Assembly: GCA_963582935.1 (NCBI GenBank)
Contig: CAUZSH010000071.1
Location: 1 to 8,546, forward strand
Reading direction: 5' to 3'
DNA: 8,546 nt
DNA from: CAUZSH01 sp963582935
GTDB lineage: Bacteria; Pseudomonadota; Gammaproteobacteria; Francisellales; Francisellaceae
How positions within the stretch are numbered: position 1 is the stretch's first letter; each line of letters starts with the position of its first letter. A model generated the notes under the pieces. That model made no database searches and was not told the origin of the DNA. It worked only from the letters and a program-made list of their open reading frames with translations. Below, piece after piece: positions 1-5,912 of this stretch. The translations under genes were made by a program, and so were the position numbers.

Positions 1-1
1 T

Positions 2-205
2 GATCCTGAAGATGTTGTTATTAATTTTATGCACACCAGGGTTGCAGATCATTCTGCTATAGATGCCATTCAATTTGTTACCGAGAAGTATGCTAAACAA
101 GGCAAATGTTTGCATTTTCGACACCTTAGCCCAAAATGTAGAACAATATTAGGAAAAGTGGGGAATATCTCTACGATTGATACTTTTATACCCAGTCACA
201 GTTAA
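2..205 (+). CDS. SulP-family anion transporter, C-terminal STAS domain (5' end outside window)
   Basis: This is the last 67 codons of a gene that begins before the window; the open frame is entered at base 2 and ends at TAA 203-205. The peptide has the look of the cytoplasmic STAS domain that closes SulP sulfate/bicarbonate permeases: a beta strand (VVINF), then the motif DHSAID at residues 16-21, where the Ser sits at the position phosphorylated in anti-sigma-factor antagonists, then a helix (FVTEKYAKQGK), a strand rich in His and Arg (LHFRHLSP) and a terminal segment ILGKVGN. The RHLSP block after the KxGK loop is typical of SulP C-termini. The membrane part and the transported ion cannot be seen, so the substrate is left open (sulfate, bicarbonate and dicarboxylates are known in the family). 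An inverted repeat lies 14 bases after the stop, without a following T-run. Confidence 0.8.
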   Translation, partial: DPEDVVINFMHTRVADHSAIDAIQFVTEKYAKQGKCLHFRHLSPKCRTILGKVGNISTIDTFIPSHS

Positions 206-219
206 GTTTAATAACTATG

Positions 220-246
220 GTTTTGGATACAATGTCAATCCAAAAC
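220..246. repeat. 9-bp perfect inverted repeat (hairpin) after the SulP gene
   Basis: The arms GTTTTGGAT (220-228) and ATCCAAAAC (238-246) are perfect reverse complements separated by nine bases. The position, just after the SulP stop, suggests an mRNA 3' hairpin, but no T-run follows on either strand, so it is not a textbook rho-independent terminator. The spacer includes a TACAAT-like -10 sequence (228-233), so an operator for the next reading frame is an alternative. Confidence 0.45.
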
Positions 247-289
247 AAGATTACAACAATAAATATCTAACTAAAAGAAAGGAGAGGAA

Positions 290-520
290 ATGAAAAGAGG
301 ATTATTGGGTCTATCAAGTTTGCTTATTCTGTCAGGCACTAGTTTTAACTTCACTGATGGCATTGTCTCCATTTTTTAAGTCTTTGCAGAAATTGGTATT
401 GCAACTGCAATTATTACGATCCTAATGTGGATAGACCGCCCGTTCTTGAATAAGGTGATTGAAGGAACTGCTCATCATGATATTCCTGCAAATGCAACGG
501 ATGCAAATCAGGTGCTATAG
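290..520 (+). pseudogene. POT-family (peptide transporter)-like C-terminal remnant, interrupted by an in-frame TAA
   Basis: A frame starting at ATG 290, with an excellent ribosome binding site (AAAGGAGAGG, 278-287), reads 29 codons to TAA 377-379 and then continues in the same frame for 46 more codons to TAG 518-520. The part before the stop has a hydrophobic N-terminus (LLGLSSLLILSG). The stretch NFTDGIVSIF-stop-VFAEIGIATAIITILM resembles, from memory, the end of E. coli DtpA-type proton-dependent oligopeptide transporters, where NxTD is followed by YGRVFLQIGVATAV and a final helix. A normal POT protein is near 500 residues, so almost all of the gene is missing. The TAA could be a single change from CAA or AAA. 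A real 29-residue peptide, a stop readthrough or a sequencing error are alternatives. The POT assignment is inference from a short match. Confidence 0.5.
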
Positions 521-552
521 AAATTAGATTTTTTAAATAGCGTAAAATTTGT

Positions 553-558
553 TATGCT
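553..558 (+). promoter_or_regulatory. Possible -10 element upstream of the M14 peptidase gene
   Basis: TATGCT lies 39 bases before the ATG at 598, in an AT-rich stretch that begins after the upstream remnant. No good -35 hexamer is at the proper distance; only T-rich sequence (around 530-535) is present. The gene is well separated from the upstream frame and so probably has its own promoter, but this exact site is weakly supported. Confidence 0.25.
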
Positions 559-597
559 GTAGATCACCTAATTTATTGAACACATATAAGGAAAGAC

Positions 598-1701
598 ATG
601 AAAATTTCTTCACATTTTGATGGTGGTAGCATTGAAGTTGTTTCAACGGATAACCATAAGGCCGTTTTAAAAATTCGCAAAGACTCACATTCTGACTTTT
701 TGCAGTGGTTTTATTTTCAAGTACATGTTGTGGATCAAGATACGCATGAATTTGAAATTATTAATGCAGGTAAAACCTCTTATACAGATGGGTGGGAAGG
801 ATATAATCCTTGCGTTTCTTATGATCGTGAAACTTGGTATCGAGTGCCGGGAAGTTATGATGGTAAAACTTTGAAATTTGAAGTATTACCAGACGCAAGT
901 TGTTTTTATGTTGCCTATTTTGCCCCATATAGCTACGAACGTCATTTAGATTTAATCTCTAGCGCTCAAACCTCACCCGTTTGTGGTGTAATTCCCGTTT
1001 GCTCAACAGTAGATGGACGTGATTTAAGTGTGTTGCAAGTAGGTGAAGGAGAGAAAGTCTATTGGATGACAGCTCGTCAGCACCCAGGTGAGACCATGGC
1101 AGAATGGTTTGTTGAGGGGTTTCTTGAGCGTTTGCTAGATGAGGATGACCCAGTAGCGCAACGTTTGTTAAAAGAAGTCACTTTTTACATTGTGCCAAAT
1201 ATGAACCCAGATGGCGCCGCAAGGGGTAATCTCCGCACAAATGCCGCAGGTGCAAACCTGAACCGTGAGTGGCTAGAACCGTCTATTGAAAATAGCCCAG
1301 AAGTATACTATGTCCGTGAAATGATGCATGAAACGGGTGTGGATATGTATCTGGATGTGCATGGTGATGAAGCATTACCCTATAACTTTGTGGCAGGTAA
1401 TGAAGGGAACCCTAGTTATGATGAGCGTCTGAAAAAACTAGAAGACCAATTTAAGAAAATATTATTATCTGTTGGTTGTGAATTTCAAGCGAAGCATGGC
1501 TATGATCTGGATGCGCCGGGCACAGGTGACTTGTCGAAAGCAACAAACTATGTAGGAGAAACCTTTGGCTGTTTGGCTTATACCTTAGAAATGCCATTTA
1601 AAGATAATGCGGATTTGCCAGACCCTATTCAGGGATGGTCTCCAGAAAGAAGCAAGCAGCTCGCAAGAGATGTATTAACAACAATGGGGAAGCTGCTTTA
1701 A
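598..1701 (+). CDS. M14-family zinc carboxypeptidase, cytosolic carboxypeptidase-like
   Basis: A 367-residue metallocarboxypeptidase of the M14 (CCP/AGBL-like) subfamily, full length for the compact bacterial members. Residues 1-110 form the beta-rich N-terminal domain that precedes the catalytic domain in this subfamily; the catalytic domain follows from about 115. Zinc ligands are visible as HPGE (H162, E165) and DVHGDE (H255). Substrate-binding signatures are VPNMNPDGAARGNLR (199-213) and NLNREW (220-225), and the general base is probably E331 in TLEMPF. There is no signal peptide or membrane segment, so the enzyme should act in the cytoplasm by removing C-terminal residues from peptides or proteins; eukaryotic relatives trim glutamates from tubulin, but the bacterial substrate is unknown. 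The start is supported by AAGGA at 589-593. The gene ends one base before the convergent sthA stop codon. The family call is firm; the substrate is open. Confidence 0.9.
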   Translation: MKISSHFDGGSIEVVSTDNHKAVLKIRKDSHSDFLQWFYFQVHVVDQDTHEFEIINAGKTSYTDGWEGYNPCVSYDRETWYRVPGSYDGKTLKFEVLPDASCFYVAYFAPYSYERHLDLISSAQTSPVCGVIPVCSTVDGRDLSVLQVGEGEKVYWMTARQHPGETMAEWFVEGFLERLLDEDDPVAQRLLKEVTFYIVPNMNPDGAARGNLRTNAAGANLNREWLEPSIENSPEVYYVREMMHETGVDMYLDVHGDEALPYNFVAGNEGNPSYDERLKKLEDQFKKILLSVGCEFQAKHGYDLDAPGTGDLSKATNYVGETFGCLAYTLEMPFKDNADLPDPIQGWSPERSKQLARDVLTTMGKLL

Positions 1702-1702
1702 T

Positions 1703-3070
1703 TTAAAGGCGATTTAAACCATTCAATGCAGCTACTCGATAGGCTTCTGCCATTGTCGGGTAGTTGAACGTGGTATTCACAAAATACATTAAGGTATTTG
1801 CCTTTCCTCTTTGTGACATAATCGCTTGACCAATATGAATAATCTCAGAAGCCTGATTCCCAAAACAGTGAATTCCTAAAATCTCCAACGTTTCACGCTG
1901 GAAGATAATTTTAAGCATTCCGGTCAATTTGCCAGTGATTTGGGCGCGAGCAAGGTCTTTAAAGTGAGCATGCCCTATTTCATAAGGTACTTTCTCAGCA
2001 GTTAATTCTTTCTCTGTTTTACCTACAGAGCTGATTTCAGGAAGTGTGTAAATCCCGGTTGGAATATCTTTGATCAAATGTTCATTACATTTTCCTTGAA
2101 CCAAATGAGTGGCAGCAAATCGCCCTTGGTCAAATGCCGCTGAAGCTAATGAAGGGTATCCCACAATATCACCAACGGCATAAATGTTTTTATGTGCAAG
2201 CGTTTGATAATGTTTGTTTACTTTAATGGAACCACGTTGATCGGTTTCAATACCAATTGTATCTAGCCCGAGATTATCTGAATTACCTGTTCGTCCTTGG
2301 GCATAGAGAAAGTAGTCGGATTTAATAATTTTATTTGACTCAAGCTCAAGTAGGACTTCATTATCAGTTGGGATAACGGCTTTTAAAGCTTCATTATGAC
2401 GAATTCTGACACCTTGCTCTCGTAAGTAATAGCTAAGCGCATCAATGATTTCATCATCCAGAAAAGAAAGAAGCTGGTCTCGTGTATTGATAAGATTTAC
2501 TGTTGTCTTAAGCGTTCTAAAAATAGAGGCATATTCACAACCGATAACGCCAGCACCATAGATGGTAATGGATTTTGGATTATCTTTGAGCTGTAAAATT
2601 TTGTCGCTATCAAGAATCCTCGGATGATTAAAGTCAAGGCATTCTGGGCGATAGGGTCTTGAACCTGTTGCGATGACAAAAAACTGAGCGGTGAGATTAT
2701 GATGTGTGTCCCATTTGTCTTTCACTTTAATGGTATGCTCATCAACAAAACTAGCGCGACCATTGATTATATCAACATCATTTCGCTTATAAAATCCTGT
2801 GCGAAGTGTGACTTGTTGATCAATGACTTTTTGGGCGCTTTCGAGCATTTGAGGGTAACTGTAATCATGGTATTTTTCATGAAAAGCAAATTGCTGAACT
2901 GTGTGTCTAAGTGCTTTGCTCGGGATTGTGCCACGGTGGGTGCAGTTGCCCCCGATCTCATTATCTTCTTGAATCATGGCGACGTGCTTGCCTTCTTTTG
3001 CTGCTTTTAGTGCTGCCCCTTCACCGGCTGGGCCACTGCCTATGACGATTGCATCATAATCAAAATTCAT
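1703..3070 (-). CDS. sthA: Soluble pyridine nucleotide transhydrogenase
   Basis: This FAD flavoprotein transfers reducing equivalents between NADPH and NAD+ in the cytoplasm, balancing the two nucleotide pools. It is 455 residues long (E. coli SthA is about 466). The FAD-binding GSGPAG lies at 11-16, the NAD(P)-binding GAGVIG at 172-177, the second FAD contact YAVGDIVGYPSLAS at 297-310, and the dimerisation domain from about 335 to the end. It belongs to the disulfide-reductase superfamily but lacks the redox pair: the active-site loop reads CTHRGTIPSK (43-52), with Thr48 replacing the second Cys. The C-terminal FNYPTMAEAYR (435-445) lacks the catalytic His of lipoamide dehydrogenases. Both are hallmarks of SthA rather than of Lpd, Gor or MerA. 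The start has only a weak ribosome binding site but matches the family N-terminus. It lies 63 bases downstream of recN on the same strand and has its own consensus -10. Confidence 0.95.
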   Translation of the reverse strand: MNFDYDAIVIGSGPAGEGAALKAAKEGKHVAMIQEDNEIGGNCTHRGTIPSKALRHTVQQFAFHEKYHDYSYPQMLESAQKVIDQQVTLRTGFYKRNDVDIINGRASFVDEHTIKVKDKWDTHHNLTAQFFVIATGSRPYRPECLDFNHPRILDSDKILQLKDNPKSITIYGAGVIGCEYASIFRTLKTTVNLINTRDQLLSFLDDEIIDALSYYLREQGVRIRHNEALKAVIPTDNEVLLELESNKIIKSDYFLYAQGRTGNSDNLGLDTIGIETDQRGSIKVNKHYQTLAHKNIYAVGDIVGYPSLASAAFDQGRFAATHLVQGKCNEHLIKDIPTGIYTLPEISSVGKTEKELTAEKVPYEIGHAHFKDLARAQITGKLTGMLKIIFQRETLEILGIHCFGNQASEIIHIGQAIMSQRGKANTLMYFVNTTFNYPTMAEAYRVAALNGLNRL

Positions 3071-3092
3071 CGTATTACTCGATTTATTGAAT

Positions 3093-3098
3093 ATTATA
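3093..3098 (-). promoter_or_regulatory. Probable sthA -10 box (TATAAT on the minus strand)
   Basis: The minus strand reads a perfect TATAAT 22 bases before the sthA start codon (3068-3070). No clear -35 box is found at 16-18 bases. A 6-bp inverted repeat (arms 3098-3103 and 3114-3119) abuts it on the upstream side. This suggests sthA can be transcribed independently of recN. Confidence 0.4.
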
Positions 3099-3119
3099 TA
3101 TGCCGTGATTTTAGCATAT
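3098..3119. repeat. Inverted repeat in the recN-sthA gap
   Basis: The arms ATATGC (3098-3103) and GCATAT (3114-3119) are perfect reverse complements around a 10-base spacer. The element touches the presumed sthA -10 box and fills the place of its -35 region, so a repressor or activator site is possible. No T-run follows, so it is unlikely to be the recN terminator. Confidence 0.35.
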
Positions 3120-3133
3120 TCTCACAGGAACTG

Positions 3134-4828
3134 TTAAGATTCTTGAAGCGTCTTTTCTTGAGTACGCTGAAGCTTTCCCAGCATTTCGGTGGCATGTGCC
3201 ATGGTTTGCTCCGTGATTTCAATACCACCAATGATGCGTGCAATTTCCTCTATACGCTGATCATTTGAAAGCTCTATAACTTGTGAAGCGGTTTTTTTGG
3301 CGTGATGATCTTTTGCAATATGAAGATGTTGTTGCCCTTGAGCTGCTACCTGAGCTTGGTGCGTAATGCAAATAACTTGTGCCCGATGGCTCAGTTTTTG
3401 GAGTAGCCTTCCAACCACCTCAGCCGTTCCGCCACTGATGCCGACGTCCACCTCATCAAAGAGAATCGTGGGTGGTGCAATTTTTTGAGAAGAAATAACC
3501 TGTATGGCAAGTCCAATTCGACTAAGTTCGCCACCTGAGGCGACTTTGTTAAGAGGCGCTAAAAGCTGCCCTTGGTTAAAACTGATTTGGTATTCACATA
3601 GGTCAAACCCATAAGGTGAGGTGCGATCTATTTGGGTAAGTTCAATATGAAATTTGCCATTTGGAATGTTAAGTTGTTGGATTTGTGCTTCGATCGCTTT
3701 TGCAAAAGGTTTTGCATTTTTAGATCTTGAATGAGAAAGTTTTTGAGCCGCGATGCTGTAGGCTTCTTTTGCAATGCGAAGCTTGTCTTGTAATATCGCT
3801 AAGTCTTGGCATTGATCCTGTATTTGTTGAAGCGCGTTGGAAATATGGCTGATGTATGGGTAAAGCTGTTTAATATCAATGTGATGTTTGCGAGCAATGT
3901 CATGGCATTCGGAGATTCTGCTCTCTACTTGCGCCAGTTTTTCAGGATTTACTTCAAGTTCACCTAAGGCAGCAACAATTTCTTGATAGGCTTCTTGAGA
4001 ATAAACTTCTGCCTGCTGTAACAGTTCAATCGTATTATTAATAGCGGGTGTTTGCGCTGGAATATTTTGAAGTGTTGCAATAGTGCTGGAGATTTGGCTG
4101 GTGATGTTATTATCATCTTCATAAACCATGTGTGCACATTGGTGTAAGGACGATATTTGTTGTTCTGCATTGGCAAGTGAGTCATGTTCTTGCTCTAGCA
4201 TTTCCACTTCATTTTCATTCAAGTTTAGCTCATTAAGCTCTTGGTATTGATATTCGAGTAATGCCTTTTGCGTGCTGAGGTGTTGTTGAGCACTTTGTTG
4301 AGTCTTAAGCGTTTGCTCCAGTGTGGCAACTTGCAATGCGGACTGCTTTACATCATCCAGTAACTGAGCGTGAGCGGCGTAAATATCTAGACGTTCTAGT
4401 TGGTTTTCTTTTTGAAGCAGGGCGTGGTGTGCATGTTGGCTATAAATACTTATAAGCAAAGTCGCGAGCTCTTTTATCTGTGCCAATGTGACTAGTGTAC
4501 CGTTAATGTAAGCTTTGCTTTTTCCTGCGGGGTTGATTTTTCGTCGCAAGATGCATTCAGAGTCTTGTGTTTCGGTGAGGTCTTGTTGAATCAGCCAACG
4601 TTTAGCATTTGGGATATTGTCAATATCAAAGGTGGCGCAAATTTCAGTATTTTTGGTGGAATGTAAAAAAGTTTTATCAACGCGTGCCCCAAGCACGATA
4701 TCTAAAGCAAAAAGTAAGATGGATTTACCCGCACCGGTTTCGCCCGTTATGGTGGTCATGCCCGATTTGAATTGGACTTCTGAGTGGTTGATAATGGCGA
4801 AGTTCTGAATGTGGAGTAAGTTGAGCAT
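3134..4828 (-). CDS. recN: DNA repair protein RecN (SMC-like ATPase)
   Basis: RecN is an SMC-related ATPase recruited to double-strand breaks, where it helps RecA-dependent recombinational repair in the nucleoid. The 564-residue product is full length (E. coli 553). The N-terminus MLNLLHIQNFAIINH is the standard RecN beginning, which supports the chosen start despite a poor ribosome binding site. Walker A GETGAGKS is at 29-36; a long Gln- and Glu-rich coiled-coil region fills roughly 150-370 with the interruption typical of the family; the ABC signature SGGEL is at 431-435; Walker B TILFDEVD is at 454-461, followed by the D-loop GISGG; the switch His is in CITHQAQ (H490). A near-match to the LexA half-site pair abuts the start codon (4829-4844), which would fit the known SOS control of recN in enterobacteria. 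The small HTH-like gene at 4895-5056 lies 66 bases upstream on the same strand and could be co-transcribed. Confidence 0.96.
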   Translation of the reverse strand: MLNLLHIQNFAIINHSEVQFKSGMTTITGETGAGKSILLFALDIVLGARVDKTFLHSTKNTEICATFDIDNIPNAKRWLIQQDLTETQDSECILRRKINPAGKSKAYINGTLVTLAQIKELATLLISIYSQHAHHALLQKENQLERLDIYAAHAQLLDDVKQSALQVATLEQTLKTQQSAQQHLSTQKALLEYQYQELNELNLNENEVEMLEQEHDSLANAEQQISSLHQCAHMVYEDDNNITSQISSTIATLQNIPAQTPAINNTIELLQQAEVYSQEAYQEIVAALGELEVNPEKLAQVESRISECHDIARKHHIDIKQLYPYISHISNALQQIQDQCQDLAILQDKLRIAKEAYSIAAQKLSHSRSKNAKPFAKAIEAQIQQLNIPNGKFHIELTQIDRTSPYGFDLCEYQISFNQGQLLAPLNKVASGGELSRIGLAIQVISSQKIAPPTILFDEVDVGISGGTAEVVGRLLQKLSHRAQVICITHQAQVAAQGQQHLHIAKDHHAKKTASQVIELSNDQRIEEIARIIGGIEITEQTMAHATEMLGKLQRTQEKTLQES

Positions 4829-4844
4829 CTGTTCTTAATGAGAG
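4829..4844 (-). promoter_or_regulatory. Candidate degenerate LexA (SOS) box at the recN start
   Basis: On the minus strand the 16 bases directly before the recN ATG read CTCT-N8-ACAG, which is seven of the eight conserved positions of the gammaproteobacterial LexA core CTGT-N8-ACAG. The spacer CATTAAGA is AT-rich but lacks the alternating TA pattern of strong boxes. Placement overlapping the ribosome binding region is possible for an operator but unusual. One mismatch in eight can occur by chance, so this is only a candidate. Confidence 0.3.
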
Positions 4845-4894
4845 AATGAGCAGTGTGTACCACTCATTGTAGTGTATAAGCGAGTGTATGTATA

Positions 4895-5056
4895 TTACGC
4901 CTCAGTCCTGACTTCTGGTTTGACGAGATCTTTTTCTTTAAGACCTGTCATTTTAGCAGCAATTTTAGAAGGGATACCTTCTTTTTGCATTTGATAGGCG
5001 GCGGCACGTCGTTCGGTTTCATTTTTCCATAGGCTATTTTGGTTTGTTTTATTCAT
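4895..5056 (-). CDS. Small helix-turn-helix-like protein, 53 residues, function unknown
   Basis: The start is the ATG at 5054-5056, preceded by a strong AAAGGAGA ribosome binding site (5062-5069). The longer in-frame start at 5080 is rejected because the ribosome binding site would then lie inside the coding region. The product is basic and mostly helical: a polar N-terminus (1-12), an amphipathic helix about 13-27 (ETERRAAAYQMQKEG), then a second short helix and turn (IPSKIAAKMTGLKEKDL, 28-44). The pattern of a long helix, then EG, then I-x-x-K-I-A-x-x-T-G-L resembles the short tail found at the end of Rpn/PD-(D/E)XK transposase-like nucleases and in small DNA-binding modules, but no nuclease domain is present. 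It could be a stand-alone regulator or a worn remnant. Its strong translation signal favours a working gene. It lies 66 bases before recN on the same strand. Confidence 0.65.
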   Translation of the reverse strand: MNKTNQNSLWKNETERRAAAYQMQKEGIPSKIAAKMTGLKEKDLVKPEVRTEA

Positions 5057-5123
5057 AATCGTCTCCTTTTTAAGTCGCAAAAGAACGTTGGTGATGCAAA
5101 AGGGTGAGATTTAACTGTATCTG

Positions 5124-5199
5124 AAATGGTGCTGGCACAAAAGTGTTGTTACGGTAAAAAATTACGATTTCTAAAATAAGGAAAAATAAATGGTGCTGG
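5124..5199. repeat. 12-base direct repeat
   Basis: AAATGGTGCTGG occurs at 5124-5135 and again at 5188-5199, 64 bases apart. The second copy lies inside the end of the small membrane protein frame, the first in the intergenic stretch after it. After GCTGGCA-type sequence the two neighbourhoods diverge, so it may be a short duplication or chance. Confidence 0.4.
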
Positions 5200-5365
5200 T
5201 GATGATGCTGGCAATAGATGAATAGATCAGTCGCTTTCCTCCAAAGATATAGGTGAAGGCAAGGAACAATAATGAGGCGACCATCAGGAAAATAAGGCTG
5301 TGAGTAACGCTAGGGTGAGCGAATAAATCAGAAATGTATTGCACGGTAACGAAATTCCTTTTCAC
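5171..5365 (-). CDS. Small two-helix membrane protein, function unknown
   Basis: A frame of up to 64 codons ends at TAG 5171-5173. The first possible start is GTG at 5363-5365, without a visible ribosome binding site. A second GTG at 5342-5344 (residue 8) gives 57 residues and has AAAGGA about 11 bases upstream, which is a little far; either is possible and no ATG is available. After a short polar N-terminus (to about residue 19) come two hydrophobic stretches, about 22-41 (THSLIFLMVASLLFLAF) and 47-64 (YSSIASIITSTIYFSLF), separated by FGGKR, a typical positively charged loop. The protein is therefore likely in the inner membrane with both ends on the same side. I recognise no family. A real gene is supported by its hydrophobic pattern and by the lack of an overlapping gene; the weak start signals count against it. 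Confidence 0.45.
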   Translation of the reverse strand: MKRNFVTVQYISDLFAHPSVTHSLIFLMVASLLFLAFTYIFGGKRLIYSSIASIITSTIYFSLF

Positions 5366-5561
5366 TAATATTTAAGTTGTAGCAGCATATCCATGCTTAA
5401 GTATTGTTCAATTATGCAATGTGGTTAGACAAAGCGCAATAGGTATTTTTACCTATACGTGGGGTTTTCAGGTTATTTACAGTAGTCATCGTAATGATTT
5501 AATAGTGAATGCAAGTATTTTAAATACCATGTTGCCCCAAAATATATTCAGGAAACGTCAA
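5366..5561. other. Intergenic stretch without a recognisable gene
   Basis: No open frame with coding character is seen on either strand. The stretch is AT-rich and contains one compact inverted repeat (5439-5456) and a weaker one, AGCAT/ATGCT, at 5382-5395. I see no tRNA, no riboswitch that I recognise and no complete terminator. Confidence 0.5.
5439..5456. repeat. 7-bp inverted repeat with a four-base loop
   Basis: ATAGGTA (5439-5445) and TACCTAT (5450-5456) are perfect reverse complements around TTTT. It forms a compact hairpin but no T-run follows on either strand, so an operator-type site or a processing hairpin is more likely than a terminator. It lies about 75 bases upstream of the small membrane protein gene on the minus strand. 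Confidence 0.4.
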
Positions 5562-5912
5562 TCAGTTGAATGATGGTAGTTCTCTAGGAGCAAGAAATTT
5601 TGACATGTTAAGACAAATACAATAAAGACCAATAGTTTTCAGTTTGACATTGGTGATCACTGGTGCTTTTTCATTCTTGGTGTGTCGCTTTGGTTTAATC
5701 CCAATAATAAAGTAAGTGGCTTTTAAGTTGTGCTTTCGACATAATTGCTTGGTCTTTATCCGGACTGCATGAATATGTTTAAAGAATAAATTTTGTATTA
5801 GGCATTGAAGTGTTATTGTCGGTTTAACTTTTCTTCTGACATTGTCAATAAAGAATTTGCATGTCCTTTCACATTCTTGTAAAATACCACGGCTCAAATA
5901 TAGATTGAACAA
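5562..5912 (-). CDS. Unrecognised open frame, 116 codons, possible hypothetical gene or gene remnant
   Basis: The frame runs from a TTG at 5910-5912 to TGA at 5562-5564, and is open even further upstream to a TAG near 5973. No ATG occurs except close to the end, and no ribosome binding site precedes the TTG. The product would be very basic and Cys-rich (LQECERTCKFF, QCLIQNLF, KQLCRKHNL, YCICL), with no membrane segment and no motif that I know. An open frame this long without an overlapping gene is somewhat unlikely by chance in AT-rich DNA, so this may be a decayed gene lacking its start, for example part of a mobile element protein. No terminal inverted repeats were found to support a mobile element. 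It lies back to back with rplM, whose promoter must overlap or lie near its 5' side. Confidence 0.3.
   Translation of the reverse strand: MFNLYLSRGILQECERTCKFFIDNVRRKVKPTITLQCLIQNLFFKHIHAVRIKTKQLCRKHNLKATYFIIGIKPKRHTKNEKAPVITNVKLKTIGLYCICLNMSKFLAPRELPSFN

Noticed and set aside
2497..2679. 60-codon frame on the - strand inside sthA
   Set aside because: It is an out-of-frame shadow of sthA on the same strand.
2699..3010. 103-codon open frame on the + strand
   Set aside because: It lies entirely antisense to the well-conserved sthA and has no ribosome binding site or recognisable domain.
3964..4185. 73-codon frame on the - strand inside recN
   Set aside because: Out-of-frame shadow of the recN coiled-coil region.
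5057..5080. Upstream ATG extending the small HTH-like gene by eight residues
   Set aside because: The AAAGGAGA ribosome binding site for the inner ATG lies within these codons, and no such site precedes the outer ATG.
5600..5628. TTGACA-N17-TAAAGA promoter-like pair on the + strand
   Set aside because: The -10 is poor and nothing downstream on the + strand within reach needs a promoter; short AT-rich DNA gives such matches by chance.
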